Of a DNA stretch of 64,000 nucleotides, positions 9,261 to 18,043 are shown piece by piece. The position numbers and the translations under genes were made by a program. The stretch comes from Ferruginibacter sp050611725 (GTDB taxonomy: Bacteria; Bacteroidota; Bacteroidia; Chitinophagales; Chitinophagaceae), in assembly GCF_050611725.1 (NCBI RefSeq), contig NZ_JBODJB010000001.1, positions 682,001 to 746,000 on the forward strand, read 5' to 3'. The notes beneath the pieces were generated by a model that saw only the letters and a program-made list of their open reading frames with translations, did no database searches and had not been told where the DNA came from. Within the stretch, counting starts at the first letter, position 1. Each line of letters begins with the position of its first letter.

Positions 9261-9854
9261 TTAGTACCCTTTCTCGTCGTCTCTGTATAATTTTTGCTCT
9301 CTATCGTATCTGCCGATCCACCAGCCCGTTTCTGCATGTTGAACATTGATCTCTTTTGCACCTGCATTTTGTAAAAACGCTTGTACTTCTGCATCATTTG
9401 TTTTATCGGTACATTCAATAGCCATTACAAAAAGATCGTCGGTAGCTCTTGGGTGAAATACATGTTTTTTTACAAACGGCGATAATTGGCACAGGTAGCA
9501 AAAAGTGAGCACCATACCTACTGCAGCAAATAATACTGTTAACTCAAATGTAATAGGTATCCATGCCGGTAAAGCAAAGTGTGGTTTACCGCCAATATTC
9601 AAAGGCCAGTCTTTTGTCAATATCCAACTAATGCAACTCAATGCAGTTGTTGTACCTGTGATTGCATAAACAAAACCTGCAGTATGCAAACTTGTTTCTC
9701 TTAATCCCATTGCATGGTCTAACCCGTGAACAGGAAATGGTGTGTACACATCATGAATTTTGTATCCGGCCTTGCGTACATTTTTCACCGCAGGGAACAA
9801 TACTTGTTCATCATCGAAACAACCAACCACAAATTTTTTAATTCCTCCAGCCAT
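9261..9854 (-). CDS. actD: Alternative complex III subunit ActD (DUF3341)
   Basis: 197 aa. An N-terminal soluble region (about 1-50) with a YTPFPVHGLDHAMGL segment, two membrane helices (about 56-78 and 95-124), then a C-terminal cytoplasmic domain. This is the DUF3341 layout of ActD, a structural subunit of alternative complex III. No cofactor motif is visible. It sits between actC and actE with spacers of about 35 nt. Confidence 0.9.
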   Translation of the reverse strand: MAGGIKKFVVGCFDDEQVLFPAVKNVRKAGYKIHDVYTPFPVHGLDHAMGLRETSLHTAGFVYAITGTTTALSCISWILTKDWPLNIGGKPHFALPAWIPITFELTVLFAAVGMVLTFCYLCQLSPFVKKHVFHPRATDDLFVMAIECTDKTNDAEVQAFLQNAGAKEINVQHAETGWWIGRYDREQKLYRDDEKGY

Positions 9855-9855
9855 T

Positions 9856-9889
9856 TTTAATTATTAATTATAAATTATCAATTATTAAT
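9856..9889. repeat. AT-only tandem repeat in actC-actD spacer
   Basis: Units of AATTATTAATTATAAATTATC fill the spacer. Partly self-complementary and without GC pairs, so any hairpin would be weak. Confidence 0.4.
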
Positions 9890-9890
9890 T

Positions 9891-11345
9891 CTAGTGATGA
9901 GCATGCCCAACTTCTTCGATATAGAATTTCTCCGCATCCGCTTTTTCTATATCGGTCATTTTTTTCTTATAGCTTTCTCCTGTTGTTTTCAATACACTCT
10001 TAATTTCAGCAACAGCAATTACAGGGAAGTATTTAGCAAATAAGAAGAAACATGTAAAGAACAAACCAAATGTACCTAAGTAGAAACCGATCTCATAAAC
10101 ACTCGGGCTATAATAAGTACTCCAGCTTGATGGTAAGAAATCTCTGTAAGTAGATGTAACAATAATTACGAACCTTTCGTACCACATACCGATGTTTACG
10201 ATAATACTCATGAAGAAAGTAAATGCAATATTTCTTCTTAATTTTTTTACCCAGAACATTTGAGGAGATACCACGTTACAGAACATCATCAACCAATAGC
10301 TCCAACCGTATGGACTAAATAAGTTCGCTCTGTTTTGACTGAATGCATACCACTCGTAAGGATTTTGTCCGTACCATGCAATAAACAACTCAGTGATATA
10401 AGCGATACCTACAATAGAACCCGTCAATACAATTACTTTATTCATTGCTTCAATGTGGCCTAATGTGATATAGTCTTCTAAGAAAAATACTTTACGTAAG
10501 ATGATCATCAAGGTTTGCACCATTGCAAAACCCGAGAAGATGGCACCCGCTACGAAGTAAGGAGGGAAGATGGTTGTGTGCCAACCCGGAACTACAGAAG
10601 TAGCAAAGTCAAAAGATACGATCGTGTGTACAGAAAGTACAAGAGGTGTACTTAAACCCGCCAACACCAATGATAAACTTTCATGACGTTGCCAGTGTTT
10701 GGTACTACCACTCCAACCGAATGATGCAACACCATATAATAATTTACGCAATTTAGTTTTAGCTCTGTCTCTTACTGTTGCCAAATCCGGCAATAGACCA
10801 GAGTACCAGAACAATAATGATACAGTAAAATAAGTTGATATCGCAAATACGTCCCACAACAATGGAGAGTTAAAGTTCACCCATAAAGGACCACGTGTAT
10901 TTGGATAAGGTAATACGAAGAATGCCATCCAAACTCTACCCATGTGCCAGATCGGGAACTGACCGGCGCACATTACCGCAAAAATTGTCATCGCTTCTGC
11001 AGCTCTGTTCACACCTGTTCTCCAGCCCTGACGGAATAATAATAAGATCGCAGAGATCAACGTTCCGGCGTGACCAATACCTACCCACCAAACGAAGTTG
11101 GTAATATCCCAACCCCAACCGATGGTCTTGTTCAGGTTCCACTGACCGATACCGTAGGTAACCTCTCTGTAGACACTGTACACACCGAATAATAACAATG
11201 CAACACTAATCCAGAAACCAATATACCAAAGACGGCTTGGCTTCATCTCAATTGGACGTATAATGTCTTCCGTTACCTGGTGATAATCTTTATTACCATC
11301 AACTAATGGTTCCCTGATCTGTGATTCGTACTTTAATAATGACAT
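9891..11345 (-). CDS. actC: Alternative complex III subunit ActC (NrfD/PsrC family)
   Basis: 484 aa polytopic protein with about ten membrane helices, of the NrfD/polysulfide-reductase membrane subunit family. In alternative complex III it carries the quinol-oxidising site and docks the iron-sulfur subunit ActB encoded just upstream. I take the ATG at 11345 because the longer form begins with TTG inside the repeat at 11353-11383 and adds only five residues. The C-terminus ends in a short His-rich tail, as does ActB. Confidence 0.92.
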   Translation of the reverse strand: MSLLKYESQIREPLVDGNKDYHQVTEDIIRPIEMKPSRLWYIGFWISVALLLFGVYSVYREVTYGIGQWNLNKTIGWGWDITNFVWWVGIGHAGTLISAILLLFRQGWRTGVNRAAEAMTIFAVMCAGQFPIWHMGRVWMAFFVLPYPNTRGPLWVNFNSPLLWDVFAISTYFTVSLLFWYSGLLPDLATVRDRAKTKLRKLLYGVASFGWSGSTKHWQRHESLSLVLAGLSTPLVLSVHTIVSFDFATSVVPGWHTTIFPPYFVAGAIFSGFAMVQTLMIILRKVFFLEDYITLGHIEAMNKVIVLTGSIVGIAYITELFIAWYGQNPYEWYAFSQNRANLFSPYGWSYWLMMFCNVVSPQMFWVKKLRRNIAFTFFMSIIVNIGMWYERFVIIVTSTYRDFLPSSWSTYYSPSVYEIGFYLGTFGLFFTCFFLFAKYFPVIAVAEIKSVLKTTGESYKKKMTDIEKADAEKFYIEEVGHAHH

Positions 11346-11352
11346 ATCTTTT

Positions 11353-11383
11353 AAAGTCAAAAGTGAAAAGTCAAAAGTGAAAT
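11353..11383. repeat. Tandem AAAAGTCAAAAGTG repeat upstream of actC
   Basis: Two to three copies of the unit AAAGTCAAAAGTGA directly precede the actC start. The rest of the 190-nt spacer holds a second array at 11506-11536 of TTCAAATTTCCAAATC type, like the one at 19868-19903. Confidence 0.55.
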
Positions 11384-11538
11384 CTTTATACCTTCCTCTT
11401 TTTTATTTTTAAATTTTTATTTTTTCTTTTGTTACGAACTATTGCTCTTTATTCAACTTCATTGGCGTCGCACTCTTCAGCATTTTATCTTTGCTGAGCC
11501 AATCCTCACATTTTCAAATTTCCAAATCTTCAAATCAA

Positions 11539-14500
11539 CTAGTGATGAGCCGGCTCTGCTTTTTTCTCAGCAGCACTATGTCCTTCACCTTCTTTCGGTT
11601 TTTCGTTTGTTACGTGTCTATCGGTATTTTTAATTTTTACCTGATAGCTAACATTCGGTAAAACGTGCAATTGTTCTAATACATAGAAAGTGCGATTATC
11701 GTCTTTTCTTAATTTAGCCACTTCACTTTCTTTATCGTGTACATTACCAAAACTGATAGCATGTGTAGGACAAGCCTGCATACAAGCTGTTTTTACAGTT
11801 CTGATCATTGTTGGATCTTCTGCTTTTTTAGCGGCCAACTTACTTTCCTGTAAACGTTGTACGCAGAAAGAACATTTTTCGATCACACCTCTTGAACGAA
11901 CAGTTACATCCGGATTCAATACCATTCTTGTAAGATCATCGTTCATCTGCATTACAGATTCATCCATATCTACACCGATCAATGGTCGTTGATTATCTTT
12001 AAAGCTATCTGCACCTGTGTAATCTAACCAGTTGAAACGACGAACTTTAAACGGACAGTTATTTGCACAATATCTTGTACCGATACATCTATTGTATGTC
12101 ATTTGGTTCAAACCTTCACTGCTGTGGTTTGTTGCAGCAACCGGACAAACGTTTTCGCAAGGAGCGTTATCACAGTGTTGACACAACATTGGTTGGAACA
12201 CAACATCAGGATTGTTCATATCACCGGTAAAATATCTGTCGATACGTAACCAGTGCATTTCATGAGCTCTCATTACCTGTGTTTTACCAACAACTGATAC
12301 GTTGTTTTCTGCAGTACATGCTACAACGCAAGCACTACAACCGGTACAGGTATTCAAGTCAATATTCATTCCCCACTTGATACCAGGTTTTTCTTCCATG
12401 TTATCAGGGTAAATAGTAGCATCTTTTCTGAAATCTTTTCCTTTGTACGGAAGCAACATTGCTCTTTCGTGACGAGGTTCTGCCAACACCTCTGTAGGAT
12501 CTTCGATGAATTGTGCCAATGATGTTTCGAAGATCACCGGACGACTTTCTGAAGAACCGTGTACCTGCGTTTGTGCTACAGCGTAAGTGTTACCTGTTTT
12601 TACAACATCAACAGGAGCAGAGTATCTGAATCCGTTCTCATCTTTCCAAACCAATGGATAAATATTTACACCTGCACCATTCGCAGAAGGACCTATATTT
12701 TCAGCTGTTTTTTCTTTGTTAGCGCTTGAACGGCCATAACCAACGGCTACTGCCACTGTATCTGCCTGAACACCCGGTATGATCAATACAGGCAACTCAA
12801 CGCTCTTGCCATTCAAAGTAATTTTGATGGTTGGTTTTTCAGGAGTTACTTCATAGCTATCTCCCTGACGTTGGTTACCCAACACATCCAACCCTAATAC
12901 TGCTTTCGCAAAAGCAGGGCTAACCATTGCGTAGTTATCCCAGGTTACTTTTGAAATAGGATCTGGTAATTCCTGCAACCAAGGATTGTTTGCTTGTTTA
13001 CCTGTACCAACCGATACTTTTTGATAGATCGCTAATTCAAATTTTCCGCCTTTAGCTTGTGCTAATTTTGCAGAAGCCGCAGCAACACCGGCAGCATTGA
13101 ATGTACCTGCTGCAACAGTAATTTCCGCAGGTTCAACCAAACCGGTTTGCAATGCAGTGTTATAAGCATCTGCAGAAGTTAGTTTAGTTGTCCAGTATGT
13201 TTTAAAGTAAGTTTCGTAATCAGTAACAGTAGCGCCTGCGGTCCATTTCAATAAAGACGTTTGGAATGCTCTTGTTTTAAATAGAGGGTTTATCACCGGT
13301 TGTTGGAATGCAAAGAAACCTGTTTTAGGTTCTGCATCGCCCCAGCTCTCTAACCAGTTGTGTGAAGAGATAACATATTTACAAGCTTCTGTTGTTTCAT
13401 CCATTGTTGCATTGAAAGAAACGGATACAGGAACTTTCTTCAATCCGTCAACAAATTTTTTGCTGTCGTAATATGAATAAGCAGGGTTAGCATCGTAAAC
13501 GAATACAGCACCAATTGAACCTGCATTCATTTCATCTACCAGTTTAACCACGTCAGCGTCTATCCCTTTACGATAGTTTGAAGTAGATGCCCAGTTAATG
13601 GTTTTACCATTAGCACCGATCGCTTCATTGATCGCATTTACAACTATCTGAAGATTTACATCATTGCTTCCGCATACAACCAACGCAGCGCCTTTATTTG
13701 CAGCCAACGCAGCAGCAGCCGTTTCAATACCTTTTGCTAATGCAGGATTTGAAATAGAAGGACCTGCAGTGCCTGTTAGTTTAGCCAATAAAGCTAAAGC
13801 AACGGCAGCTTTTTCTGATGGTTTGTGTGTAAAACGATCATCTGCATTACTACCTGTTAAACTCAAACCACTTTCAAATTGTATGTGGCGGCTCATTTCC
13901 TTTTTATCAGCAGTTACTCTTCTTCCTTTTGCATATTGAGCACTGAACTCAACAGGGCTTAACCATGTGCCTAAGAAATCGGCAGCAAGACTAACGATCA
14001 CTTTAGCATTATCGAAGTGATAAGAAGGCAATGCCTTTTTACCATAACAAGCTTCGTTTGCCAGCAACATTCCGCTGTAGCTCACCGCATCGTATTGTAC
14101 GTGGCGGCTGCCAGCTGGTTGTTTTGCCAAAAACTCACTAATGATCTGTAATGTAGATGGAGAAGAAATTGTAGAAGTTAATACAACTACCGGTTTCCCT
14201 GCCTGAGCAGTTAATCCTTCGCTAATCAATCTGTCGAAAGCATCGAAAGTAGGTACTTCTTTAAATGCTTTACCATCGTTTTGCATTGGGTAACGCAAAC
14301 GAGTAATATCATACAGATCTAAAACCGAAGCCTGTGCCTGCGCACTTGTACCACCACCTGTTATTTTAGATGCTTCATTTCCTTCGATCTTAATAGGTCT
14401 GCCGTCTCTTTGTTTTACTATAACCGGAACCGCATCACCTTCACTTACATAAGTGCTTGCATAATAATTAGCAACACCTGGAATTAAATTATCGGGCTTT

Positions 14501-14736
14501 TGTAAATAAGGAACAGCCTTACGTACAGGCATTTCGCAACTTGCAGCAATGGTTGCAGCAGCAGTGCTGAATCCAAGATATTTAAGAAAATCTCTACGAG
14601 GCGTTTTTGCATTCAACATCCCATTGTCCAACTCTTCTATCGGCAACAACTCTTCTTTGAATTCGTTCTTTGCCGACTGCTCAAAAGCTTCAGTTTGATT
14701 TAGCTCTCCAAAATTTTGCCAGTACTTTTTTTCCAT
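11539..14736 (-). CDS. actB: Alternative complex III subunit ActB (molybdopterin-like plus ferredoxin domains)
   Basis: 1065 aa fused iron-sulfur subunit. A Tat-type signal (R48-R-D-F-L-K, then AASC, a possible lipoprotein cleavage site) lies unusually far in, after about 46 polar residues. The middle (about 90-760) is a molybdopterin-oxidoreductase-like domain that in this family has lost its cofactor. The C-terminal ferredoxin part has four Cys groups: CTGCSACVVAC, CQHCDNAPCENVC, CIGTRYCANNC and CSFCVQ...CMQAC, enough for three [4Fe-4S] and one [3Fe-4S] cluster. It relays electrons between ActC and the heme subunits. It follows actA after the inverted repeat at 14748-14836. Confidence 0.95.
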   Translation of the reverse strand: MEKKYWQNFGELNQTEAFEQSAKNEFKEELLPIEELDNGMLNAKTPRRDFLKYLGFSTAAATIAASCEMPVRKAVPYLQKPDNLIPGVANYYASTYVSEGDAVPVIVKQRDGRPIKIEGNEASKITGGGTSAQAQASVLDLYDITRLRYPMQNDGKAFKEVPTFDAFDRLISEGLTAQAGKPVVVLTSTISSPSTLQIISEFLAKQPAGSRHVQYDAVSYSGMLLANEACYGKKALPSYHFDNAKVIVSLAADFLGTWLSPVEFSAQYAKGRRVTADKKEMSRHIQFESGLSLTGSNADDRFTHKPSEKAAVALALLAKLTGTAGPSISNPALAKGIETAAAALAANKGAALVVCGSNDVNLQIVVNAINEAIGANGKTINWASTSNYRKGIDADVVKLVDEMNAGSIGAVFVYDANPAYSYYDSKKFVDGLKKVPVSVSFNATMDETTEACKYVISSHNWLESWGDAEPKTGFFAFQQPVINPLFKTRAFQTSLLKWTAGATVTDYETYFKTYWTTKLTSADAYNTALQTGLVEPAEITVAAGTFNAAGVAAASAKLAQAKGGKFELAIYQKVSVGTGKQANNPWLQELPDPISKVTWDNYAMVSPAFAKAVLGLDVLGNQRQGDSYEVTPEKPTIKITLNGKSVELPVLIIPGVQADTVAVAVGYGRSSANKEKTAENIGPSANGAGVNIYPLVWKDENGFRYSAPVDVVKTGNTYAVAQTQVHGSSESRPVIFETSLAQFIEDPTEVLAEPRHERAMLLPYKGKDFRKDATIYPDNMEEKPGIKWGMNIDLNTCTGCSACVVACTAENNVSVVGKTQVMRAHEMHWLRIDRYFTGDMNNPDVVFQPMLCQHCDNAPCENVCPVAATNHSSEGLNQMTYNRCIGTRYCANNCPFKVRRFNWLDYTGADSFKDNQRPLIGVDMDESVMQMNDDLTRMVLNPDVTVRSRGVIEKCSFCVQRLQESKLAAKKAEDPTMIRTVKTACMQACPTHAISFGNVHDKESEVAKLRKDDNRTFYVLEQLHVLPNVSYQVKIKNTDRHVTNEKPKEGEGHSAAEKKAEPAHH

Positions 14737-14747
14737 AATATACTATA

Positions 14748-14836
14748 ATGTGCTGATGTGCTGATGTGCTAATTATTAATTATTGTGCTTCGGCCATTTC
14801 ATTGGCATATCTGCACATTAGCACATCGGCTAATTA
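14748..14836. repeat. Inverted repeat of ATGTGCTG units between actA and actB
   Basis: Left arm 14748-14776 is three tandem ATGTGCTG units; right arm 14810-14836 is the reverse complement with a few changes; the centre is about 34 nt. Same 8-nt period, ATGTGC core and spacing as the element at 4121-4227, so the two belong to one family. Confidence 0.75.
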
Positions 14837-14838
14837 TT

Positions 14839-16077
14839 TTAATAGTGACATTTTTGACATTCCGTTCCACCGATCTTTTCTACAGTTACACTATCCATTT
14901 TTCCTGCTTTAATATCGTTGTGGTATTTCTCGTAAATGCTGTAGAATTTATTGCCTTCGCCTGTTTCTTTGTTATAGAAATTAACCTTAGACTCTCTGTG
15001 ACAGTTAATACACCATCCCATGCTTAGATCGCTGAATTGTTTTACTTCAGGCATTTCCTGAATAGCACCATGGCAGGTTTGACACTGTTGTTTACCCACT
15101 TTTATGTGTTGGCTATGATTGAAGTAAACATGATCGGGAAGGTTGTGAATTTTAACCCAAGGAATTTCTTTGCCCGGCTTATCGTACACTTGCTTATCAG
15201 GATTCCAGCCGGCATAAGCGTATAGTTTTTGAATTTCTGCTGTACCATTTACTTGTTGTCCGTTTTCTTTTACGATCGGCTCTCCTTTGTATTCTTTAAT
15301 AGATTTGTGACAGTTCATACAAACATTTACCGAAGGTATGCTTGCCTGCTTGCTATCTTGAGCACCGCCGTGACAGTATAAACAACTGATCTGATTGGTG
15401 CCGGCATGTACTTTATGTGAGTAGTAAATGGGTTGTTCGGGTTGATAATCTTTCATTCTACCTAAACCAATTGCACCATTGATAGTAAAATAACCACCTA
15501 CGGCGAACAATACTAAAACACCCAACATTAAATAGCTCTTATTTCTGTAGAAAGGAACCGGCTCTGATCTTAAAATACCTTCTTTTTCGTCTGATAATTT
15601 ACGAAGACTGCTGTTTACTTGTAATAATATAAATGCAATGACTGCAAGTATGATAGTAAGAATTCCGAAAAGCAGTGAGTTATCTTCTTGGGGCTGATTT
15701 GGATCATCAGCTTTTTTTTCTGGTGCTTTGTAAGCATCTACATAATCCAATATAGCCTTAATATCCGCTTCAGGCATATTGAACTGTGTCATTTTAGATT
15801 TCCACTTAGCTAACAATGCCTTTGCATAAGGGTCTGTCTCAACCATGGTGTTAACATTGTTAACCCATTTGTAAGCCCAATTAGGATTGGGGGTTCTCTT
15901 ACGCACATCTTTTAAGGCCGGCCCTGTACGATCCTCTAAGGGATGGTGACAGTTAGCACAATTGGCTTTAAAAAGGGCTTCCCCGTCTTGGGCAAAAGTT
16001 GAATTATTGAAAGAAACAAGTGCAACGAATAGTAAACTTGCAAATATTTTGTAAAAGCTTTTACGATAACGACTCAT
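14839..16077 (-). CDS. actA: Alternative complex III multiheme cytochrome c subunit ActA
   Basis: 412 aa. Signal peptide (about 1-29), then a cytochrome c domain with C40-A-N-C-H, a membrane helix near 134-153, a second near 178-200, and a C-terminal pentaheme domain with CLYCH, CMNCH, CQTCH, CINCH and CQKCH. Six CxxCH motifs in all. Pentaheme ActA is the usual electron-transfer subunit of alternative complex III; the extra N-terminal monoheme domain is a fusion common in Bacteroidota. First gene of the operon, with a likely promoter at 16127-16159. Confidence 0.95.
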   Translation of the reverse strand: MSRYRKSFYKIFASLLFVALVSFNNSTFAQDGEALFKANCANCHHPLEDRTGPALKDVRKRTPNPNWAYKWVNNVNTMVETDPYAKALLAKWKSKMTQFNMPEADIKAILDYVDAYKAPEKKADDPNQPQEDNSLLFGILTIILAVIAFILLQVNSSLRKLSDEKEGILRSEPVPFYRNKSYLMLGVLVLFAVGGYFTINGAIGLGRMKDYQPEQPIYYSHKVHAGTNQISCLYCHGGAQDSKQASIPSVNVCMNCHKSIKEYKGEPIVKENGQQVNGTAEIQKLYAYAGWNPDKQVYDKPGKEIPWVKIHNLPDHVYFNHSQHIKVGKQQCQTCHGAIQEMPEVKQFSDLSMGWCINCHRESKVNFYNKETGEGNKFYSIYEKYHNDIKAGKMDSVTVEKIGGTECQKCHY

Positions 16078-16126
16078 ACAGTTTATAGCGGATGTCTTGG
16101 TGTGGAAAAATTTCCTTCTTTGGCTG

Positions 16127-16159
16127 CAAAAATAAGTCAGGATATTGACAATATATCAA
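16127..16159 (-). promoter_or_regulatory. Putative promoter of the act-cox operon
   Basis: On the minus strand, TATTTTTG (16134-16127) matches the Bacteroidota -7 box TAnnTTTG, and TTG (16159-16157) lies 22 nt upstream, in the range for the -33 box. It precedes the actA start by about 50 nt. No other good box was seen before the terminator at 1111-1142, so one promoter may serve the 15-kb cluster. Confidence 0.5.
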
Positions 16160-16315
16160 CATTTTGAAAAAAAATTTTTTCGCATTGGGCGTGAGTTTCA
16201 GCCGATTGATAAATTTTCGCCAAAGTCATTGTCATATTTTTGTAACTCGTTTTTGTATTCTAAATTTTCTGAAGATTGCTTCGCATTTCACAATTTTTTA
16301 AATGACTTTTGCCAA

Positions 16316-17224
16316 ATGCTGGAAAAACTACAACAACGCTGGAAAGTAAACGGACTGAATCTGGTATTGATCATCTGCACTTTTGCATTGGGCGGAAGCC
16401 TCTGTGGATACGCCGGTAGAAAGATCCTTCAATTGGTTTCGATAGATAAAGGGCTACTATGGTTTATAGTATATATAGTCTTAATTACACTTTTGTGGCC
16501 AATCTGTGTTTTATTGGTCAGCATACCCTTGGGTCAGTTTGGGTTTTTCAAAAGATACCTTGGGAAGATATGGGGGAGGATCAATGGACGAAGGACGAGG
16601 GACGGCAGACAAGGGACAACAGTCCATGAGCCATGGGCCATGGCCCATGGAAGACCAACTATTGCGATTTTTGCCAGCGGAGCAGGGAGTAATGCAAAGA
16701 AAATAATTGAGTCAAACCCTTCTTTTACAATTGGACTGATCGTTTGTAATAAGCCGGGGGCGGGAGTTTTACAGATTGCTGCCGACAATAATATTCCTGC
16801 ATTATTGATAGAAAAAGAACGATTTTTTAAAGATGATGCCTATTTAGAAAAATTAAAGGCGGCCGAAATTGATTTTATCATACTAGCAGGGTTTTTATGG
16901 AAGATCCCGAAAAAATTAATTGAAGCGTTCCCCAATAAAATAATCAATATCCATCCGGCACTGTTGCCAAATTACGGTGGTAAGGGCATGTACGGCCATC
17001 ATGTACACCAGGCCGTTGTAGATGCAAAAGAAAAAGAAAGCGGCATTACCATTCATTATGTAGATGAATTGTACGACCATGGCAATATCATTTTTCAGGC
17101 AAAATGTGTAGTTACTGAAAATGATACTGCCGATACACTTGCTCAAAAGATTCATGAGCTGGAGCATGAGCACTATCCAAGAGTAGCAGCACAAGTCATA
17201 GAACAAATGCAAAAGCAGCGTTAA
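16316..17224 (+). CDS. purN: DUF6787-like membrane protein fused in frame to phosphoribosylglycinamide formyltransferase
   Basis: The 302-codon frame has two unrelated halves. Residues 1-89 are a small two-helix membrane protein of DUF6787 type (helices about 15-35 and 46-70). Residues 112-302 are a formyltransferase of de novo purine synthesis (GAR to FGAR with 10-formyl-THF). Its landmarks are the ASGAGSNAKKI phosphate loop near 120, the NIHPALLPNYGGKG segment with catalytic Asn/His, and ESGITIHYVDELYDHG. The 20-residue joint is encoded by the repeat at 16577-16652. PurN may instead start at the ATG at 16640 inside that repeat (194 aa, close to normal length). The upstream in-frame ATG at 16145 adds a non-conserved extension and was not used. 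Confidence 0.85.
   Translation: MLEKLQQRWKVNGLNLVLIICTFALGGSLCGYAGRKILQLVSIDKGLLWFIVYIVLITLLWPICVLLVSIPLGQFGFFKRYLGKIWGRINGRRTRDGRQGTTVHEPWAMAHGRPTIAIFASGAGSNAKKIIESNPSFTIGLIVCNKPGAGVLQIAADNNIPALLIEKERFFKDDAYLEKLKAAEIDFIILAGFLWKIPKKLIEAFPNKIINIHPALLPNYGGKGMYGHHVHQAVVDAKEKESGITIHYVDELYDHGNIIFQAKCVVTENDTADTLAQKIHELEHEHYPRVAAQVIEQMQKQR
16577..16652. repeat. GGACGA / CCATGG repeat lying inside the DUF6787-purN frame
   Basis: A GGACGAAGGACGAGGGACGG run is followed by CAAGGGACAAC and then by CCATGAGCCATGGGCCATGG-type palindromes. The same CCATGG and GGACGAC vocabulary recurs at 33690-33757 inside the E1 gene. GC-rich compared with its surroundings. Confidence 0.75.
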
Positions 17225-17251
17225 AAGAATTTATTTCGGCGAGATAAGAAT

Positions 17252-18037
17252 ATGAGTTGGTTTAATATTGTGTTTTGTAAAAAACAACAGGTGGCGCATT
17301 TTTTAAAAACATATTTCATTCTTCTGTGCATTTTATCTTTTGCAGGTAACAGCTTGGCGCAACTAACGGTAAGCGGTACTGTATACGACTCAACAAAAAT
17401 TGTTCCTGTAAAAGGTGTGGTAATAAAAAGCAATAGCGGAACAACTGCTGTTACAGATTCTTCAGGGCGTTATTCTATTGTTACTTCCGACACCGATTCT
17501 TTGCATTTTTTTTATAACGATAAACCCACTGTGAAGTTTGCAGTAAAACAAATTGACGACATCAGCAGTTTTGACATTTCCTTACGTATACGGGTAAAGG
17601 ATAAATACAAACATTTAAAAGAGGTAACCGTTTTTTCTAAATCCTATAAACAGGATTCGGTGGAGAACCGGTTACAGTATGCAAAAATATTCGACTATTC
17701 AAAACCGGGCATCAGCACAACCTCTTCGTCTTACTCTGGTGTACCCGGGCTTGATCTGGATGAGTTCGTAAATATATTTCGGTTTAAAAGAAACCGTCAG
17801 CTTCGCAGTATGCAGAACAGATTGATAGAGCAAGAACAGGAAAATTATATCAATTACCGATTTAATAAAAGCACTGTAAAAAGAGTTACCCGATTAGAGG
17901 GTGCGGCACTGGAAGATTTTATGAAACAATACAGGCCCGATTATGAGTTTACCAAAAACAGCACTACGGTTGAGTTTTATCAATATATATTGAACGCCTC
18001 TTATCAATATAAAAAAGATCAATTAATGAAAGAGTGA
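17252..18037 (+). CDS. Secreted protein with carboxypeptidase-regulatory-like domain
   Basis: 261 aa. A signal peptide ends near residue 36 (SLAQ), followed by a beta-sandwich of the CarboxypepD_reg-like type (VSGTVYDSTKIVPVKGVVIKS, near 39-59), the domain often found at the N-terminus of TonB-dependent transporters in Bacteroidota. Here it is not followed by a plug or barrel; the remaining 150 residues are polar and mostly helical, without a motif I recognise. Function unknown. It starts 28 nt after purN on the same strand, so it may be cotranscribed. Confidence 0.75.
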   Translation: MSWFNIVFCKKQQVAHFLKTYFILLCILSFAGNSLAQLTVSGTVYDSTKIVPVKGVVIKSNSGTTAVTDSSGRYSIVTSDTDSLHFFYNDKPTVKFAVKQIDDISSFDISLRIRVKDKYKHLKEVTVFSKSYKQDSVENRLQYAKIFDYSKPGISTTSSSYSGVPGLDLDEFVNIFRFKRNRQLRSMQNRLIEQEQENYINYRFNKSTVKRVTRLEGAALEDFMKQYRPDYEFTKNSTTVEFYQYILNASYQYKKDQLMKE

Positions 18038-18043
18038 TCTATA

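Noticed and set aside
16145..16315. 57-residue N-terminal extension before the DUF6787 domain
   Set aside because: Composition is unlike the rest, it has no membrane or domain pattern, and it overlaps the actA promoter region.
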